A stretch of DNA of 35,606 nt from an uncultured Bacilli bacterium (GTDB lineage Bacteria > Bacillota_I > Bacilli_A > RF39 > UBA660). Position 1 is the first letter of the stretch. Every line of letters begins with the position of its first letter. Below the pieces are notes generated by a model. That model did not search any database. It had not been told where the DNA came from and worked only from the letters and a program-made list of their open reading frames with translations. The DNA is taken from NCBI GenBank assembly GCA_934098455.1, contig CAKOOU010000010.1:1-35606 (forward strand), read 5' to 3'. A program made the translations under genes and the position numbers. Shown in pieces: positions 7,242 to 15,412 of the stretch.

Positions 7242-7991
7242 TTAAAATAAAAATTCTAAAATATTATTTATAATATTCATATTCAAATAAATTATTAATA
7301 AACTACTAACTAAAAATGGACCAAAAGGTAACATATTATCTTTATTTTTTAACGTTACATAAACAGCATAAGGAAATGCTAAAAATGATGCTAAAACAAT
7401 ATATATAATTCCTAGTTTTATACCAAGTACCATACCAGCAACAAAAGATAATTTTATATCTCCTCCACCTAATGCTTCTTGTTTAAAAGCTAAAGAGCCA
7501 AATAACATAAGTAAATACGCAACTCCAAATATAACTAATCCATAAACTAAAGACATTAATGCGCTAACAACACCAGTATCTAACCATTTAATTATAAATA
7601 TAAGAATAGCACTTAAAACTAATGGGCTATCATTTATAATCATATATTTAGAATCACTAACAAATATAATTATTACTAAGCTAGATAATATTATTGCTAT
7701 ATAAAATTGATAGTTTATACCAAAAACTTTATAACATAAAGCAAACAAACATCCACTTAATAATTCTGTTAAAAAATATACAAATCCTATTGGACTTTTA
7801 CACTTTGTACAATGGCCTCCTAAAAATATATAACTTAATATAGGAATGTTTTCATACCATTTTAACATATGTCCACACTTCTCACAATGACTACCAGGTT
7901 TAACAATACTTTTTTCTTCTGGAAGTCTTGTACCAACTACTCCATAAAAAGAGCCAAATATGACTCCAATAATAAATATTAAATATAACAC
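7242..7991 (-). CDS. Type IV prepilin peptidase (A24 family)
   Basis: This integral-membrane aspartyl protease cleaves the leader of type IV pilin-like or competence pseudopilins. The 249 residues begin 'FGSFYGVVGTRLPE', followed by the N-terminal zinc-binding-like domain with two CxxC pairs (near residues 36-39 and 61-64), as in the PilD/ComC family. Six or seven hydrophobic segments follow. The catalytic aspartates lie in 'FVSDSKYMIINDSP' and in the GxGD motif 'GGGDIKLSF'. I chose GTG 7991, with AGGTGAT upstream; TTG 7994 is an alternative. It follows the GspF-type gene by 10 bases, so both come from one operon. No pilus ATPase gene lies nearby. Confidence 0.9.
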   Translation of the reverse strand: MLYLIFIIGVIFGSFYGVVGTRLPEEKSIVKPGSHCEKCGHMLKWYENIPILSYIFLGGHCTKCKSPIGFVYFLTELLSGCLFALCYKVFGINYQFYIAIILSSLVIIIFVSDSKYMIINDSPLVLSAILIFIIKWLDTGVVSALMSLVYGLVIFGVAYLLMLFGSLAFKQEALGGGDIKLSFVAGMVLGIKLGIIYIVLASFLAFPYAVYVTLKNKDNMLPFGPFLVSSLLIIYLNMNIINNILEFLF

Positions 7992-8001
7992 CAAAAATCA
8001 C

Positions 8002-9627
8002 CTAACTTATTTGTCCATATAAACTAAACATTGGAATAATAACAGATAATACTACTCCGCCAACTACAACAGCCAAAAATATAATCATAATTGGTTCTAT
8101 TAAAGATTTCAATGAATTAATTATATTTTTATGTTCTTCTTGATAATATAAACTAACTTTACTCATCATTTCAGCAAGTTCACCAGTAGACTCACCAGTA
8201 ACTATCATATAATATGCAACTTCAGGAATAGCCCAATTATCTTTAAAAGATGTACTAATCTTTTCTCCAATTGCAATATTATTTATTGTATTAAACATAA
8301 TTTCTTTATATATTTCATTATTAGTAATTTTAGATAAAATTTCCATACTATCAGTTATAAAAACATTATTTTTTAACAATGAAGAAAATGTCTTAGTAAA
8401 TATAGTCATTTCATTATATATTATTATCTTACCAAATAAAGGTAATCTCATAGCAAATTTTTGTAAAGCATATTTAACACTTTTAACATTAGTATAAAGA
8501 TAATATATAATCAATATTATTATAACTACTCCCAACACTATAAACATAATATTATTTTTCAAAAAATCACTTGCACCCATTACAAATAATGTAAGCCCAT
8601 TAAGTTCAACTCCAGCAGATTCATAAATTCCACTAAATTGAGGAACTACATATAATAATATAAATGTTACAACAGCAATAGAAAATATCATAACAGCAGT
8701 AGGATAAGTTAAAGCACTAATCATTTGTTTTCTAGTAGTTTCTATTTCATTATAGTAATTGGCCATATCATCAAGTGTAGCCTCTAAATCTCCTGTAGCC
8801 TCTGCTGCCTTAATCATATTTATTAAAAGAGATGGAAAAGCATTTCCTTGTTTTAATAATGCATCACTAAAACTTTCTCCCATAATAAGTTGATAAACAA
8901 TTGCATCAAATAAACGTTTTTTATATTGGTCTCTTTTACCCATCTGTATACCAAGTATTCTCATAGCATCAGTCAATGGTATACTAGATTTCAAATATGT
9001 AGATAACTGTGTTAACCAAAATATTAAATCCTTAGTCTTTAACTTCTTTTTAGAAAAACTCTTTTGTCCATACAACAATTCAATTAATTTATTATTTTCT
9101 AATTTAAAAACAGTATATCCTTCAGATTCCAAAAAATTAAATACTTCTTGCTTAGTAAACGCAACTAAATATCCAACAACATCATGTCCTTCATTATCTC
9201 TAGCATTATATCTATAAGTATTAGGATACTCTGTTCTAACACTATCTTGTTTATTAATTTCACTTATTAATAAATCTCTTTCTTTTAATTTTTTAGCATT
9301 TAACTTCTTATTAATTTTTTTATTTTCTTTTTTTATTTTAAAAGTATTTTGATTTTTAACTTCTTCTTTTTGTTTAATTTCATTATTCTTTTTTATTTTA
9401 TCATCTATAGAATCCATTTCTAAATTAACTGCTCTTATAACTTCTTTTTTTTCTTTTTTATTTCTACTTTTTGCATAACTTTTATATATTGAACTAGCAA
9501 TTAAATTATATACGAATACAAATGGATAAACTAAAACATAAAATGTATAATAGCATCCTAAACAAAAATACATAAAAGGAGATAATAATATTAAAAATAT
9601 ATTTTTCTTTTTTTTATTTTTTTCCAT
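8002..9627 (-). CDS. Type II secretion/type IV pilus inner-membrane platform protein, GspF/PilC/ComGB family
   Basis: The platform protein couples the assembly ATPase to pilin insertion. After about 70 residues with a hydrophobic hairpin and a charged lysine-rich linker (about 60-130, low complexity) come the two tandem T2SSF domains. The first contains 'LTQLSTYLKSSIPLTDAM' and 'GESFSDALLKQGNAFPSLL'. The second contains 'FTKTFSSLLKNNVFITDSM' and 'VTGESTGELAEMMSKVSLYY'. Three membrane spans lie between and after them. The extra N-terminal membrane part is longer than in typical PilC. ATG 9627 has an ideal AGGAG; the open frame reaches 9747 without a ribosome-binding site, and that extension is rejected. 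A weak promoter (TTTACA-19-TATACT, 9689-9659) lies upstream. Confidence 0.88.
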   Translation of the reverse strand: MEKNKKKKNIFLILLSPFMYFCLGCYYTFYVLVYPFVFVYNLIASSIYKSYAKSRNKKEKKEVIRAVNLEMDSIDDKIKKNNEIKQKEEVKNQNTFKIKKENKKINKKLNAKKLKERDLLISEINKQDSVRTEYPNTYRYNARDNEGHDVVGYLVAFTKQEVFNFLESEGYTVFKLENNKLIELLYGQKSFSKKKLKTKDLIFWLTQLSTYLKSSIPLTDAMRILGIQMGKRDQYKKRLFDAIVYQLIMGESFSDALLKQGNAFPSLLINMIKAAEATGDLEATLDDMANYYNEIETTRKQMISALTYPTAVMIFSIAVVTFILLYVVPQFSGIYESAGVELNGLTLFVMGASDFLKNNIMFIVLGVVIIILIIYYLYTNVKSVKYALQKFAMRLPLFGKIIIYNEMTIFTKTFSSLLKNNVFITDSMEILSKITNNEIYKEIMFNTINNIAIGEKISTSFKDNWAIPEVAYYMIVTGESTGELAEMMSKVSLYYQEEHKNIINSLKSLIEPIMIIFLAVVVGGVVLSVIIPMFSLYGQIS

Positions 9628-9731
9628 ATATCTTACTCCTTCTATCATTACTATAATTAGTATAACATATAATACTTCTAATTTGTAAATTTTTTTATTT
9701 AATTTCATATAATTATATGAGTGTGATATAT

Positions 9732-10037
9732 ATGAATAATGATCCATCTACTTTAACTAAAATATTATCTGGTATTAATAACACTTTAAATATTGCTAAC
9801 AAAGCAATGCCATTATATAAAGAAGCAAAACCAATTTTTAAAACTATTAATAATACATATAAAAATATTAAAACTAATAAGGGAGATATATCCAGTATGA
9901 TAAAATTAATGAAATTAAAAAATACTATAAAAAAAGATATGAATAATAATACCATATCTAATATAACAAATAATGTACCAACTACTATAAATAAAGATTC
10001 TTATAATAATATTAATAATCCAACTTTCTTTATTTAA
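9732..10037 (+). CDS. Small hypothetical protein, possibly YqfQ-like
   Basis: This protein of 101 residues is rich in Asn, Lys and Thr, with no signal or membrane span. The middle, 'ANKAMPLYKEAKPIFKTI', faintly resembles the repetitive helix of the YqfQ family of Bacillota; this is weak. It is the only plus-strand gene between 5387 and 27191 and overlaps the 3' end of the cyclophilin gene by 8 bases (tail to tail). The start is uncertain: ATG 9732 has only a loose GTGTGAT upstream, and ATG 9717 has none. The Asn-rich C-terminus could be low-complexity drift. Confidence 0.5.
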   Translation: MNNDPSTLTKILSGINNTLNIANKAMPLYKEAKPIFKTINNTYKNIKTNKGDISSMIKLMKLKNTIKKDMNNNTISNITNNVPTTINKDSYNNINNPTFFI

Positions 10038-10608
10038 TTCTAATACTTTCTATTATAGGTTGATATTTTTCTTCTAATAATCCATTATCATCACCGTATT
10101 TGCTAGTATTTTCGACTATCTTATCAACTACTTCTATTCCACTTATTACATGTCCAAAAGCAGCATAACTACCATCTAAATTAGTATTATCTTTATGCAT
10201 TATAAAAAATTGACTACTAGCACTATCATTTTCACTACTACGTGCCATACTTATAACACCACGTTTATGACTTATAGAATTTTTAACACCATTATTTAAA
10301 AATTCTCCTTTAATTTTATTATCACTACCACCAGTACCATCTTTATTAGGATCCCCACCTTGTATCATAAATCCATCAATAACTCTATGAAATGTTAATC
10401 CATCATAAAAATTATTTTTAACAAGTGAAACAAAATTCTTTACAGTTATAGGTGCTTCATCACTATCTAACTCTAATTCTATTTTTCCATAATCTTTAAT
10501 ACTTATAATTGCATAAACTTTATTACTTTTATTACCAGGCCAATTAAGTCCAACTACCAATAACACAACTAATAAAAATAATACTATATATTTAATATAT
10601 TTCTTCAT
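10030..10608 (-). CDS. Membrane-anchored cyclophilin-type peptidyl-prolyl isomerase
   Basis: This catalyses proline cis-trans isomerisation, probably on exported proteins outside the membrane. The 192 residues have an N-terminal hydrophobic anchor (about 6-22) and then a cyclophilin domain with the family motifs 'FHRVIDGFMIQGGDP', 'SSQFFI' and 'LDGSYAAFGHVI'. The active-site Arg and Gln (in HRV and FMIQ) are present. The ATG overlaps the stop of the upstream gene (ATGA), so the two are translationally coupled. Export fits the many secreted surface proteins in the window (inference). Confidence 0.92.
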   Translation of the reverse strand: MKKYIKYIVLFLLVVLLVVGLNWPGNKSNKVYAIISIKDYGKIELELDSDEAPITVKNFVSLVKNNFYDGLTFHRVIDGFMIQGGDPNKDGTGGSDNKIKGEFLNNGVKNSISHKRGVISMARSSENDSASSQFFIMHKDNTNLDGSYAAFGHVISGIEVVDKIVENTSKYGDDNGLLEEKYQPIIESIRIK

Positions 10609-11477
10609 TTAAACATCCTCTCAAAATTATTTATATATTTATTTATAATTTTTTTGTTTTTTAAATCTTTATATAATACATCTAAATCATTATCATCAGG
10701 ATATAATATAGTTGCAATAGGTAAAGTTAATGAACAATATAAATTAGTATTACCTTCTAAATTACTTAACATCATTAAAACATCACTTATATTATTACTA
10801 TTTAATATAATATAAAATATTATTTTTAAAACATTAACTATATTATCATCAAATATTATTTCTTTATAATATATATTATTCTTTAATATATTTTTATAAA
10901 ACAATTTAGATTTTAAACTAAAATAATTAGGTATATCTATTTTAAGAGATTTATATTTATCATATCCTTCTAATAAATTTAACATATATTTATAATATAT
11001 AAATGAACCCAATAATACTAATTCATTTATATTAGTAACAGATATAATAGGTACTAAGGTATCAAGTGTATCTAAATTATAATAATTATATATAACAATA
11101 GGTATTACTCTACTAAGTGAATAAGCACTCATATCATATTCATTATATTTATAATTTAGATTATTTTTTTTACTATAATAATTTAATATATTCAAAGTTT
11201 CTAGATCAATTGCATAAGCTTTTTTATATGTATATTTACCTACTATTAAACTCATACATAACTTACTTAATATATCTTCTGGAATAATATTAGTATTAAT
11301 ACTTAATGAATCTAATGTAGATAACATATTAACTGTACAAAATGAATAACACCCTTTTTCTATATTTAAAACATTATTATCATTTAATAAAATATCATTA
11401 TTATCATAATTATTTAATTTAGATAAACCAAAAGAATCTCCAATAATAAAAGATTTTATTATTTTTTTTATATCCAT
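10605..11477 (-). CDS. Degenerate ADP-ribosylglycohydrolase-like protein
   Basis: These 290 residues are very rich in Asn, Ile, Leu and Tyr. The order of segments recalls the DraG fold: an N-terminal 'IIKSFIIGDSFGLSKL' like the 'GxxxGDAxG' start, then 'CYSFCTVNMLSTLDSL' where TDDT normally stands, and near the end 'LMMLSNLEGNTNLYCSLTLPIATILY' where 'GGDxDT' normally stands. The metal-binding Asp residues are missing, so catalysis is unlikely. The assignment rests on this pattern only; no search was possible. It overlaps the cyclophilin start by four bases and follows the TM2 protein by 8 bases. A second, intact DraG domain is encoded at 21539-22708. Confidence 0.45.
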   Translation of the reverse strand: MDIKKIIKSFIIGDSFGLSKLNNYDNNDILLNDNNVLNIEKGCYSFCTVNMLSTLDSLSINTNIIPEDILSKLCMSLIVGKYTYKKAYAIDLETLNILNYYSKKNNLNYKYNEYDMSAYSLSRVIPIVIYNYYNLDTLDTLVPIISVTNINELVLLGSFIYYKYMLNLLEGYDKYKSLKIDIPNYFSLKSKLFYKNILKNNIYYKEIIFDDNIVNVLKIIFYIILNSNNISDVLMMLSNLEGNTNLYCSLTLPIATILYPDDNDLDVLYKDLKNKKIINKYINNFERMFK

Positions 11478-11485
11478 AAAACCCC

Positions 11486-12487
11486 TTATTTATTAAATGA
11501 TATTATACAACTATTAGATTCATTATAAGTACATAATTTATCTTCTTTCTTATCTAACTTAAATTTATAAAAAGTAGTTGCATTAACATATATTTTTAAT
11601 ATTTTAGTTTCACTATCATACTCATTAATACCTGTTTGTTCTTTTCTATCATTAAATTTAATGATAGATTTATTATTATGAACAATTATTTCTTTAAAAT
11701 TAGTATTTTCATTATTAGTTTTCCAAGTACCCATTATATTAGTAGGAAGTAATGTAACAACTTCAGTAGTTTTAAAACCTAAATATGCAAAAACACATAC
11801 AACTATAATTTTTATTAAATTAGGTACAACTTTCAACAAATTACTATATATTATTGGCATAAATAATATTCCAATTAAAACAAAATATATAAAATTAAAT
11901 CTACTATAATTAATTATTCCAAATAAAATTATTAATACACTAATAATATATCTAAATATATTAAGTTGCCTATCATCTTCATACAATGTATAATCATTTA
12001 TTAAATCAACTATAACACCTACACCAAATAAACCAAATGTCAATAAATAGATTACTCCTAACACATATTTTTTTTCTATAAATTTATGTACTCCAAACCA
12101 ACCAGTAAGTGCTATTAATAAAAATTTACTATTAGTTTTAGTATCTTTAATATTTTTATATTCTATAAGTTTATTATTCAAATTTTCTAATTCTTTATTA
12201 TTAATTAATAATTTATATATTATTAAATAATCATTATAAGCTTTTTTAAATTCTTTACTACTATCTTTATAAGTATAATCTTTAGTTAATGTATCTAATA
12301 ATCTTTTATAAACTCTTTTGTTTTTAGGATATAATTCATTTAATTTTACATATTCTAAATATGCTTCTTCATATTTTTTATTTTTATATAATTTTTCTGC
12401 TTCTTTATAAATTTTATTATTATATAATGTATTAGTTTTTTTAACTATTTTTTTATCTTTCTTTTTATTATTTTTTGTTTTATTCAT
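11486..12487 (-). CDS. TM2-domain membrane protein with helical repeat N-terminus
   Basis: The 333 residues start with a lysine-rich stretch, then a TPR-like helical segment (about 25-110; 'YKNKKYEEAYLEYVKLNELYPKN'). A TM2 domain follows ('LIALTGWFGVHKFIEKKY', then 'LLTFGLFGVGVIVDLI'), with three or more further spans. The C-terminal ~85 residues look soluble, with 'IMGTWKTNNENTNFKEI' as in lipocalin-like or 'GTW' beta-domains. The function is unknown; TM2 proteins are common and poorly understood. The ribosome-binding site is GGGAGGGAAG. It lies between the PUA-like gene (10 bases upstream) and the DraG-like gene (8 bases downstream), in one likely operon of 12908-10030. Confidence 0.7.
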   Translation of the reverse strand: MNKTKNNKKKDKKIVKKTNTLYNNKIYKEAEKLYKNKKYEEAYLEYVKLNELYPKNKRVYKRLLDTLTKDYTYKDSSKEFKKAYNDYLIIYKLLINNKELENLNNKLIEYKNIKDTKTNSKFLLIALTGWFGVHKFIEKKYVLGVIYLLTFGLFGVGVIVDLINDYTLYEDDRQLNIFRYIISVLIILFGIINYSRFNFIYFVLIGILFMPIIYSNLLKVVPNLIKIIVVCVFAYLGFKTTEVVTLLPTNIMGTWKTNNENTNFKEIIVHNNKSIIKFNDRKEQTGINEYDSETKILKIYVNATTFYKFKLDKKEDKLCTYNESNSCIISFNK

Positions 12488-12497
12488 ACTTCCCTCC

Positions 12498-12908
12498 CTA
12501 ATTTAATTCTTTTATATCATTTATCATAATCCAATCTTCTAAAGAAGAGTATTTAGGTATATTTATTCCTTCAATTTTTTCTAAGTTATTAAAATGAATT
12601 ATACATAAACACTTTTTCTTCCATTTTTCTTCTTCTTTTTTATCTAATTTTAAATCATTTCTATATTTATCAAAGACTTCCTCAATTTCTTTCATTGTTA
12701 ATGATTTATAACTATCAGCATCAGTTACAATTGCATGATAATATGAAATATTTTCTCCTTTATTAACAAAGTATAATTCATCATTTACAAATATTCTAGA
12801 ATTAGGTATACGTCTAGTAGCACTTCCACGTAAAAGTACCTTTCTTTCTCCATCAACAATTTTATCTAATTCTTTAGTCTTATTATCACAAATTACTATA
12901 TGTATCAC
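12498..12908 (-). CDS. Small protein, possibly PUA/ASCH-like fold
   Basis: About 136 residues without signal or membrane span. The order 'GERKVLLRGSATRRIPNSRI', then 'NDELYFVNKG', then 'YYHAIVTDADSY' recalls ASCH/PUA-like RNA- or nucleotide-binding domains (Lys/Arg-rich entry, then Gly-Asp or Asn-Asp-x-hydrophobic). This is a pattern guess. GTG 12908 is preferred because GGAGTGAT lies at good distance; GTG 12917 would place that signal inside the gene. A plausible promoter (TTAACT-16-TAGAAT, 12956-12929) precedes it, so it may start the operon that runs to the cyclophilin. Confidence 0.55.
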   Translation of the reverse strand: MIHIVICDNKTKELDKIVDGERKVLLRGSATRRIPNSRIFVNDELYFVNKGENISYYHAIVTDADSYKSLTMKEIEEVFDKYRNDLKLDKKEEEKWKKKCLCIIHFNNLEKIEGINIPKYSSLEDWIMINDIKELN

Positions 12909-12928
12909 TTTAATCACTCCGTATATTT

Positions 12929-12956
12929 ATTCTAACATAATTTATTAAAAAGTTAA
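12929..12956 (-). promoter_or_regulatory. Candidate promoter of the 12908-10030 operon
   Basis: TTAACT (12956-12951), a 16-base spacer and TAGAAT (12934-12929) on the minus strand; both hexamers are imperfect. Confidence 0.35.
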
Positions 12957-12980
12957 GAAAAAAATTCACGTTTTGTGAAT
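12955..12980 (-). terminator. Terminator of the second TasA-headed gene
   Basis: ATTCAC and GTGAAT pair around AAAAC, followed on the minus strand by seven T. It lies directly after the stop codon at 12985. Confidence 0.75.
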
Positions 12981-12984
12981 ATTT

Positions 12985-15066
12985 TTATTTAACATAATCA
13001 AGTTCTATACTACTAGGATTAGTACTACTTTCTATATTTATATATTTTACTTTATTTAAGTCTACATTTGGAAGTGAAACTGTTTCTTCTGTTTGTGTAT
13101 TTAATATAAAATAGTATTTTGAATTATTTTCGTTAAAAAATTGTTTTGCTTGACTTATATCACTTGCAACAGATTTTGGTAATGTTACATAACAAACTCT
13201 ATCACTTGAGCCTGTTTGAATTAAATAAGGGTTCGGAGCATTCCATAGAGTAACATCTACAATATTTTTAAATTTATCACTTAAACAATTTCTATTTTCA
13301 TTTAATGCTTTTTCTGAATATTTATGAGTATAGAATGTTTGATAATCATTTGATGTTGTTCCACCTAAATTCCAAGTTATTGTTCCATCTAAAATACCAG
13401 CGTATATATTTCTAACAACTTTACCACTTTTAAAATCTATATAATCAGTGTAATTATCTATTTTTCTTAAAGGCTCATCTAAATATATATTTGTCGTTTC
13501 TTCATGATAAGATTCATAATCTGTTGCAACGCTTCCTTCTTCTAATTGTATTTTTATATTATTTATTTCATAATAATCACCAACATTACTATTTGGTAAT
13601 CTCCATACAGCCCCAATATAATATACATCATCTGTCAATTTAATACTTCCAGTTTGAGAATTTTTAAGTGAATTAAATTGTTTAATAATTTCTTTATTTT
13701 TATTATATAAAACAATTCCTATATATGTTTCATCAGTTGTTCCTTCAAAATATCCTTTAGTAATAAGAGTAGTTCCTGATTTTATATATTGTTTTTGCAT
13801 AGGTCCATAATAAGCAAATTTACTTGTTAAAGTTCCTTTTAGATTTAGACTTCCATCTTCATTTTTAGATACAACTAAACCATTAGCATTATATGAAATT
13901 GCAGTATCGATATCAAAAACATTTTTTTCAATAGTTTTAACTCCTATCTTATATTTACCATTATTAGCATCATTTGTATCTGTTACTAAATCTCCTACAC
14001 TTTTTATTTCACTTGGATATTCTATTGATGGAGTTGCTCCATATGCTTCATATTCTGTTGCAGTACTTCCTAATTCAAGTTGTAAATTTTTCATAGTACA
14101 TTTTATAGTTACATCCCTTGAATTATCATCAATTGTCAATCTATCATTAGCATTACCAATTGTAAAAGTTACAGTATTATGACCATTTTTTACATAAAAT
14201 GAAACTGAAGGAGAAGATTGATTTACTGCAAATTTCCAAGCTGTATCACTACTTACTTCTGCATCAAATGATAAGGTCACTTCTTTTCCACTTAAATTAG
14301 CAAAATCTCCATTTACTAAATTAAAATATGTATCTTTGTTTTCACTTCCTGTTGTTATTATACCATTTGTAAGAACTGTATTTTTCCCTGATCTTAATTC
14401 TTTTACAATATTCTTCCCACTTCTAGTCTCTTGTACACTATTTCCATATATTCTATAATTACTTAATAATTTTGCATTCTCTACACTTACACTATTTGTT
14501 CCTTTTGTATTTGTTATTTCACTTCCTGTTCCTTTTAAATCTCTTATTATTATATTTCCACTTAATTCTTTATTCATATCTATACTTTGATCTGTATTTG
14601 TTTCTATAAACTCTACTTTTAATTCATAATTATGTTTCTCTTCTACTTCTATATCATTTATACTTAATAATGTATCTGTACTTGGATATGTTATCTCTGT
14701 TCCTGTACATTTATTACCTTTACTACTTGTACATGTTAATGTTAATTTAACATCATTCTTATTTTCAAATGTATTTATTACATCATCTAAATATACTGTA
14801 TAGTTTATTACTTTCTTATCTCCTGTATTTTCTACACTAAATGTCTTTGTTGCTATTACTTCTCCTGGTACTATATTAGTCGCTTCTATAAGTCCATTTC
14901 CATCACTATATGTTAATTCTAGATTTGCTAAACTTACTGTAACAGATTTATCATTTGTATTACCATTTATTCTTGTTAAATAATATGCATATGTTAATCC
15001 TATTAGAGTTACTAATACTAATATTATTCCAGTTACACTTATTATTATTTTATTTTTTCTACTCAT
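12985..15066 (-). CDS. Secreted TasA-headed protein with carbohydrate-binding-like modules
   Basis: The 693 residues share the SipW-type signal (ending 'IGLTYAYYLTRINGN') and TasA-like head (about 35-175) with the proteins at 5441 and 33547. The C-terminus is entirely different. Two beta-sandwich-like modules each end in a motif typical of phage-tail and CBM-like domains: 'NLQLELGSTATEYEAYG' (about 330-346) and 'KIQLEEGSVATDYESY' (about 505-520). A last part follows ('DEPLRKIDNYTDYIDFKSGKV'), like segments of phage tail or receptor-binding proteins. No Asn-codon-derived variable region is seen. It is likely a surface fibre with a glycan-binding tip (inference). The ribosome-binding site is AAGGAGGAG; the promoter module lies about 80-110 bases upstream in repeated element C. 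Confidence 0.8.
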   Translation of the reverse strand: MSRKNKIIISVTGIILVLVTLIGLTYAYYLTRINGNTNDKSVTVSLANLELTYSDGNGLIEATNIVPGEVIATKTFSVENTGDKKVINYTVYLDDVINTFENKNDVKLTLTCTSSKGNKCTGTEITYPSTDTLLSINDIEVEEKHNYELKVEFIETNTDQSIDMNKELSGNIIIRDLKGTGSEITNTKGTNSVSVENAKLLSNYRIYGNSVQETRSGKNIVKELRSGKNTVLTNGIITTGSENKDTYFNLVNGDFANLSGKEVTLSFDAEVSSDTAWKFAVNQSSPSVSFYVKNGHNTVTFTIGNANDRLTIDDNSRDVTIKCTMKNLQLELGSTATEYEAYGATPSIEYPSEIKSVGDLVTDTNDANNGKYKIGVKTIEKNVFDIDTAISYNANGLVVSKNEDGSLNLKGTLTSKFAYYGPMQKQYIKSGTTLITKGYFEGTTDETYIGIVLYNKNKEIIKQFNSLKNSQTGSIKLTDDVYYIGAVWRLPNSNVGDYYEINNIKIQLEEGSVATDYESYHEETTNIYLDEPLRKIDNYTDYIDFKSGKVVRNIYAGILDGTITWNLGGTTSNDYQTFYTHKYSEKALNENRNCLSDKFKNIVDVTLWNAPNPYLIQTGSSDRVCYVTLPKSVASDISQAKQFFNENNSKYYFILNTQTEETVSLPNVDLNKVKYINIESSTNPSSIELDYVK

Positions 15067-15149
15067 TTTAACTCCTCCTTATATTACCAAATATATTATA
15101 TAATAATTAATTTTAAATTAACATGGGCCTATATCCCTACATTTATTAA

Positions 15150-15177
15150 AACATAGCATAAATAAAATATTTGTCGA
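15150..15177 (-). promoter_or_regulatory. Promoter module of the second TasA-headed gene
   Basis: On the minus strand TCGACA (15177-15172), 16 bases, TATGTT (15155-15150). The same hexamers and spacing occur at 35549-35522, and both lie in the best-conserved part of the repeat. The implied leader is about 75-80 bases. Confidence 0.45.
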
Positions 15178-15185
15178 ACACACAA

Positions 15186-15265
15186 AAAAATCATATTTTT
15201 CTTCTTACTTTATACCACTTCCCCCGAACATTTTTTTGAGATCGGAGGAGAAGTATATGATTTTT
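15186..15265 (-). terminator. Terminator-like inverted repeat, copy C, with a short C5 tract
   Basis: AAAAATCATAT (15186-15196) and ATATGATTTTT (15255-15265) pair, and the minus-strand arm runs into TTTTTTT. Where copies B and D have 11 and 10 C on the plus strand, this copy has CCACTT followed by five C (15221-15225). Confidence 0.6.
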
Positions 15266-15360
15266 GATTTTTTTATGAATAGAAAAATTATAAACTTGTA
15301 GTTGCAAATTATTTTGTACAAATTTGTACAAATACACTTTACTACTCTAATGAAACTATA

Positions 15361-15391
15361 TCAAAAAAAGTACTCTTTATCAAGTACTTTT
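15361..15391 (-). terminator. Terminator of the ftsEX-M23 operon
   Basis: AGTACT (15369-15374) and AGTACT (15383-15388) pair around CTTTATCA, followed on the minus strand by a T run. Stem and loop are identical to the whiA terminator at 44-70. Confidence 0.75.
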
Positions 15392-15412
15392 AATAATCTT
15401 TTTCAATAGTTT

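Larger units (their letters stand above)
15088..15390 (-). repeat. Cassette-upstream element, copy C (full: promoter, hairpin, tail, terminator)
   Basis: This fills the 346-base gap before the second TasA-headed gene. Bases 15088-15209 are near-identical to 35460-35577 (copy D). The hairpin at 15186-15265 corresponds to that of copy B, and the tail at 15308-15390 matches copy A at the left edge. It is the only complete copy in the window and shows the order promoter, inverted repeat, tail, upstream terminator. Two adjacent TTGTACAA palindromes lie near 15315-15332. No open frame of note was seen. Confidence 0.8.

Noticed and set aside
9628..9747. N-terminal extension of the GspF-type gene
   Set aside because: No ribosome-binding site at 9747, while ATG 9627 has AGGAG at ideal spacing and a promoter lies within the supposed extension.
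15067..15412. Riboswitch (c-di-GMP or other) in the repeated leader
   Set aside because: The conserved block fits a promoter plus terminator hairpin. I could not match it to any known aptamer core.
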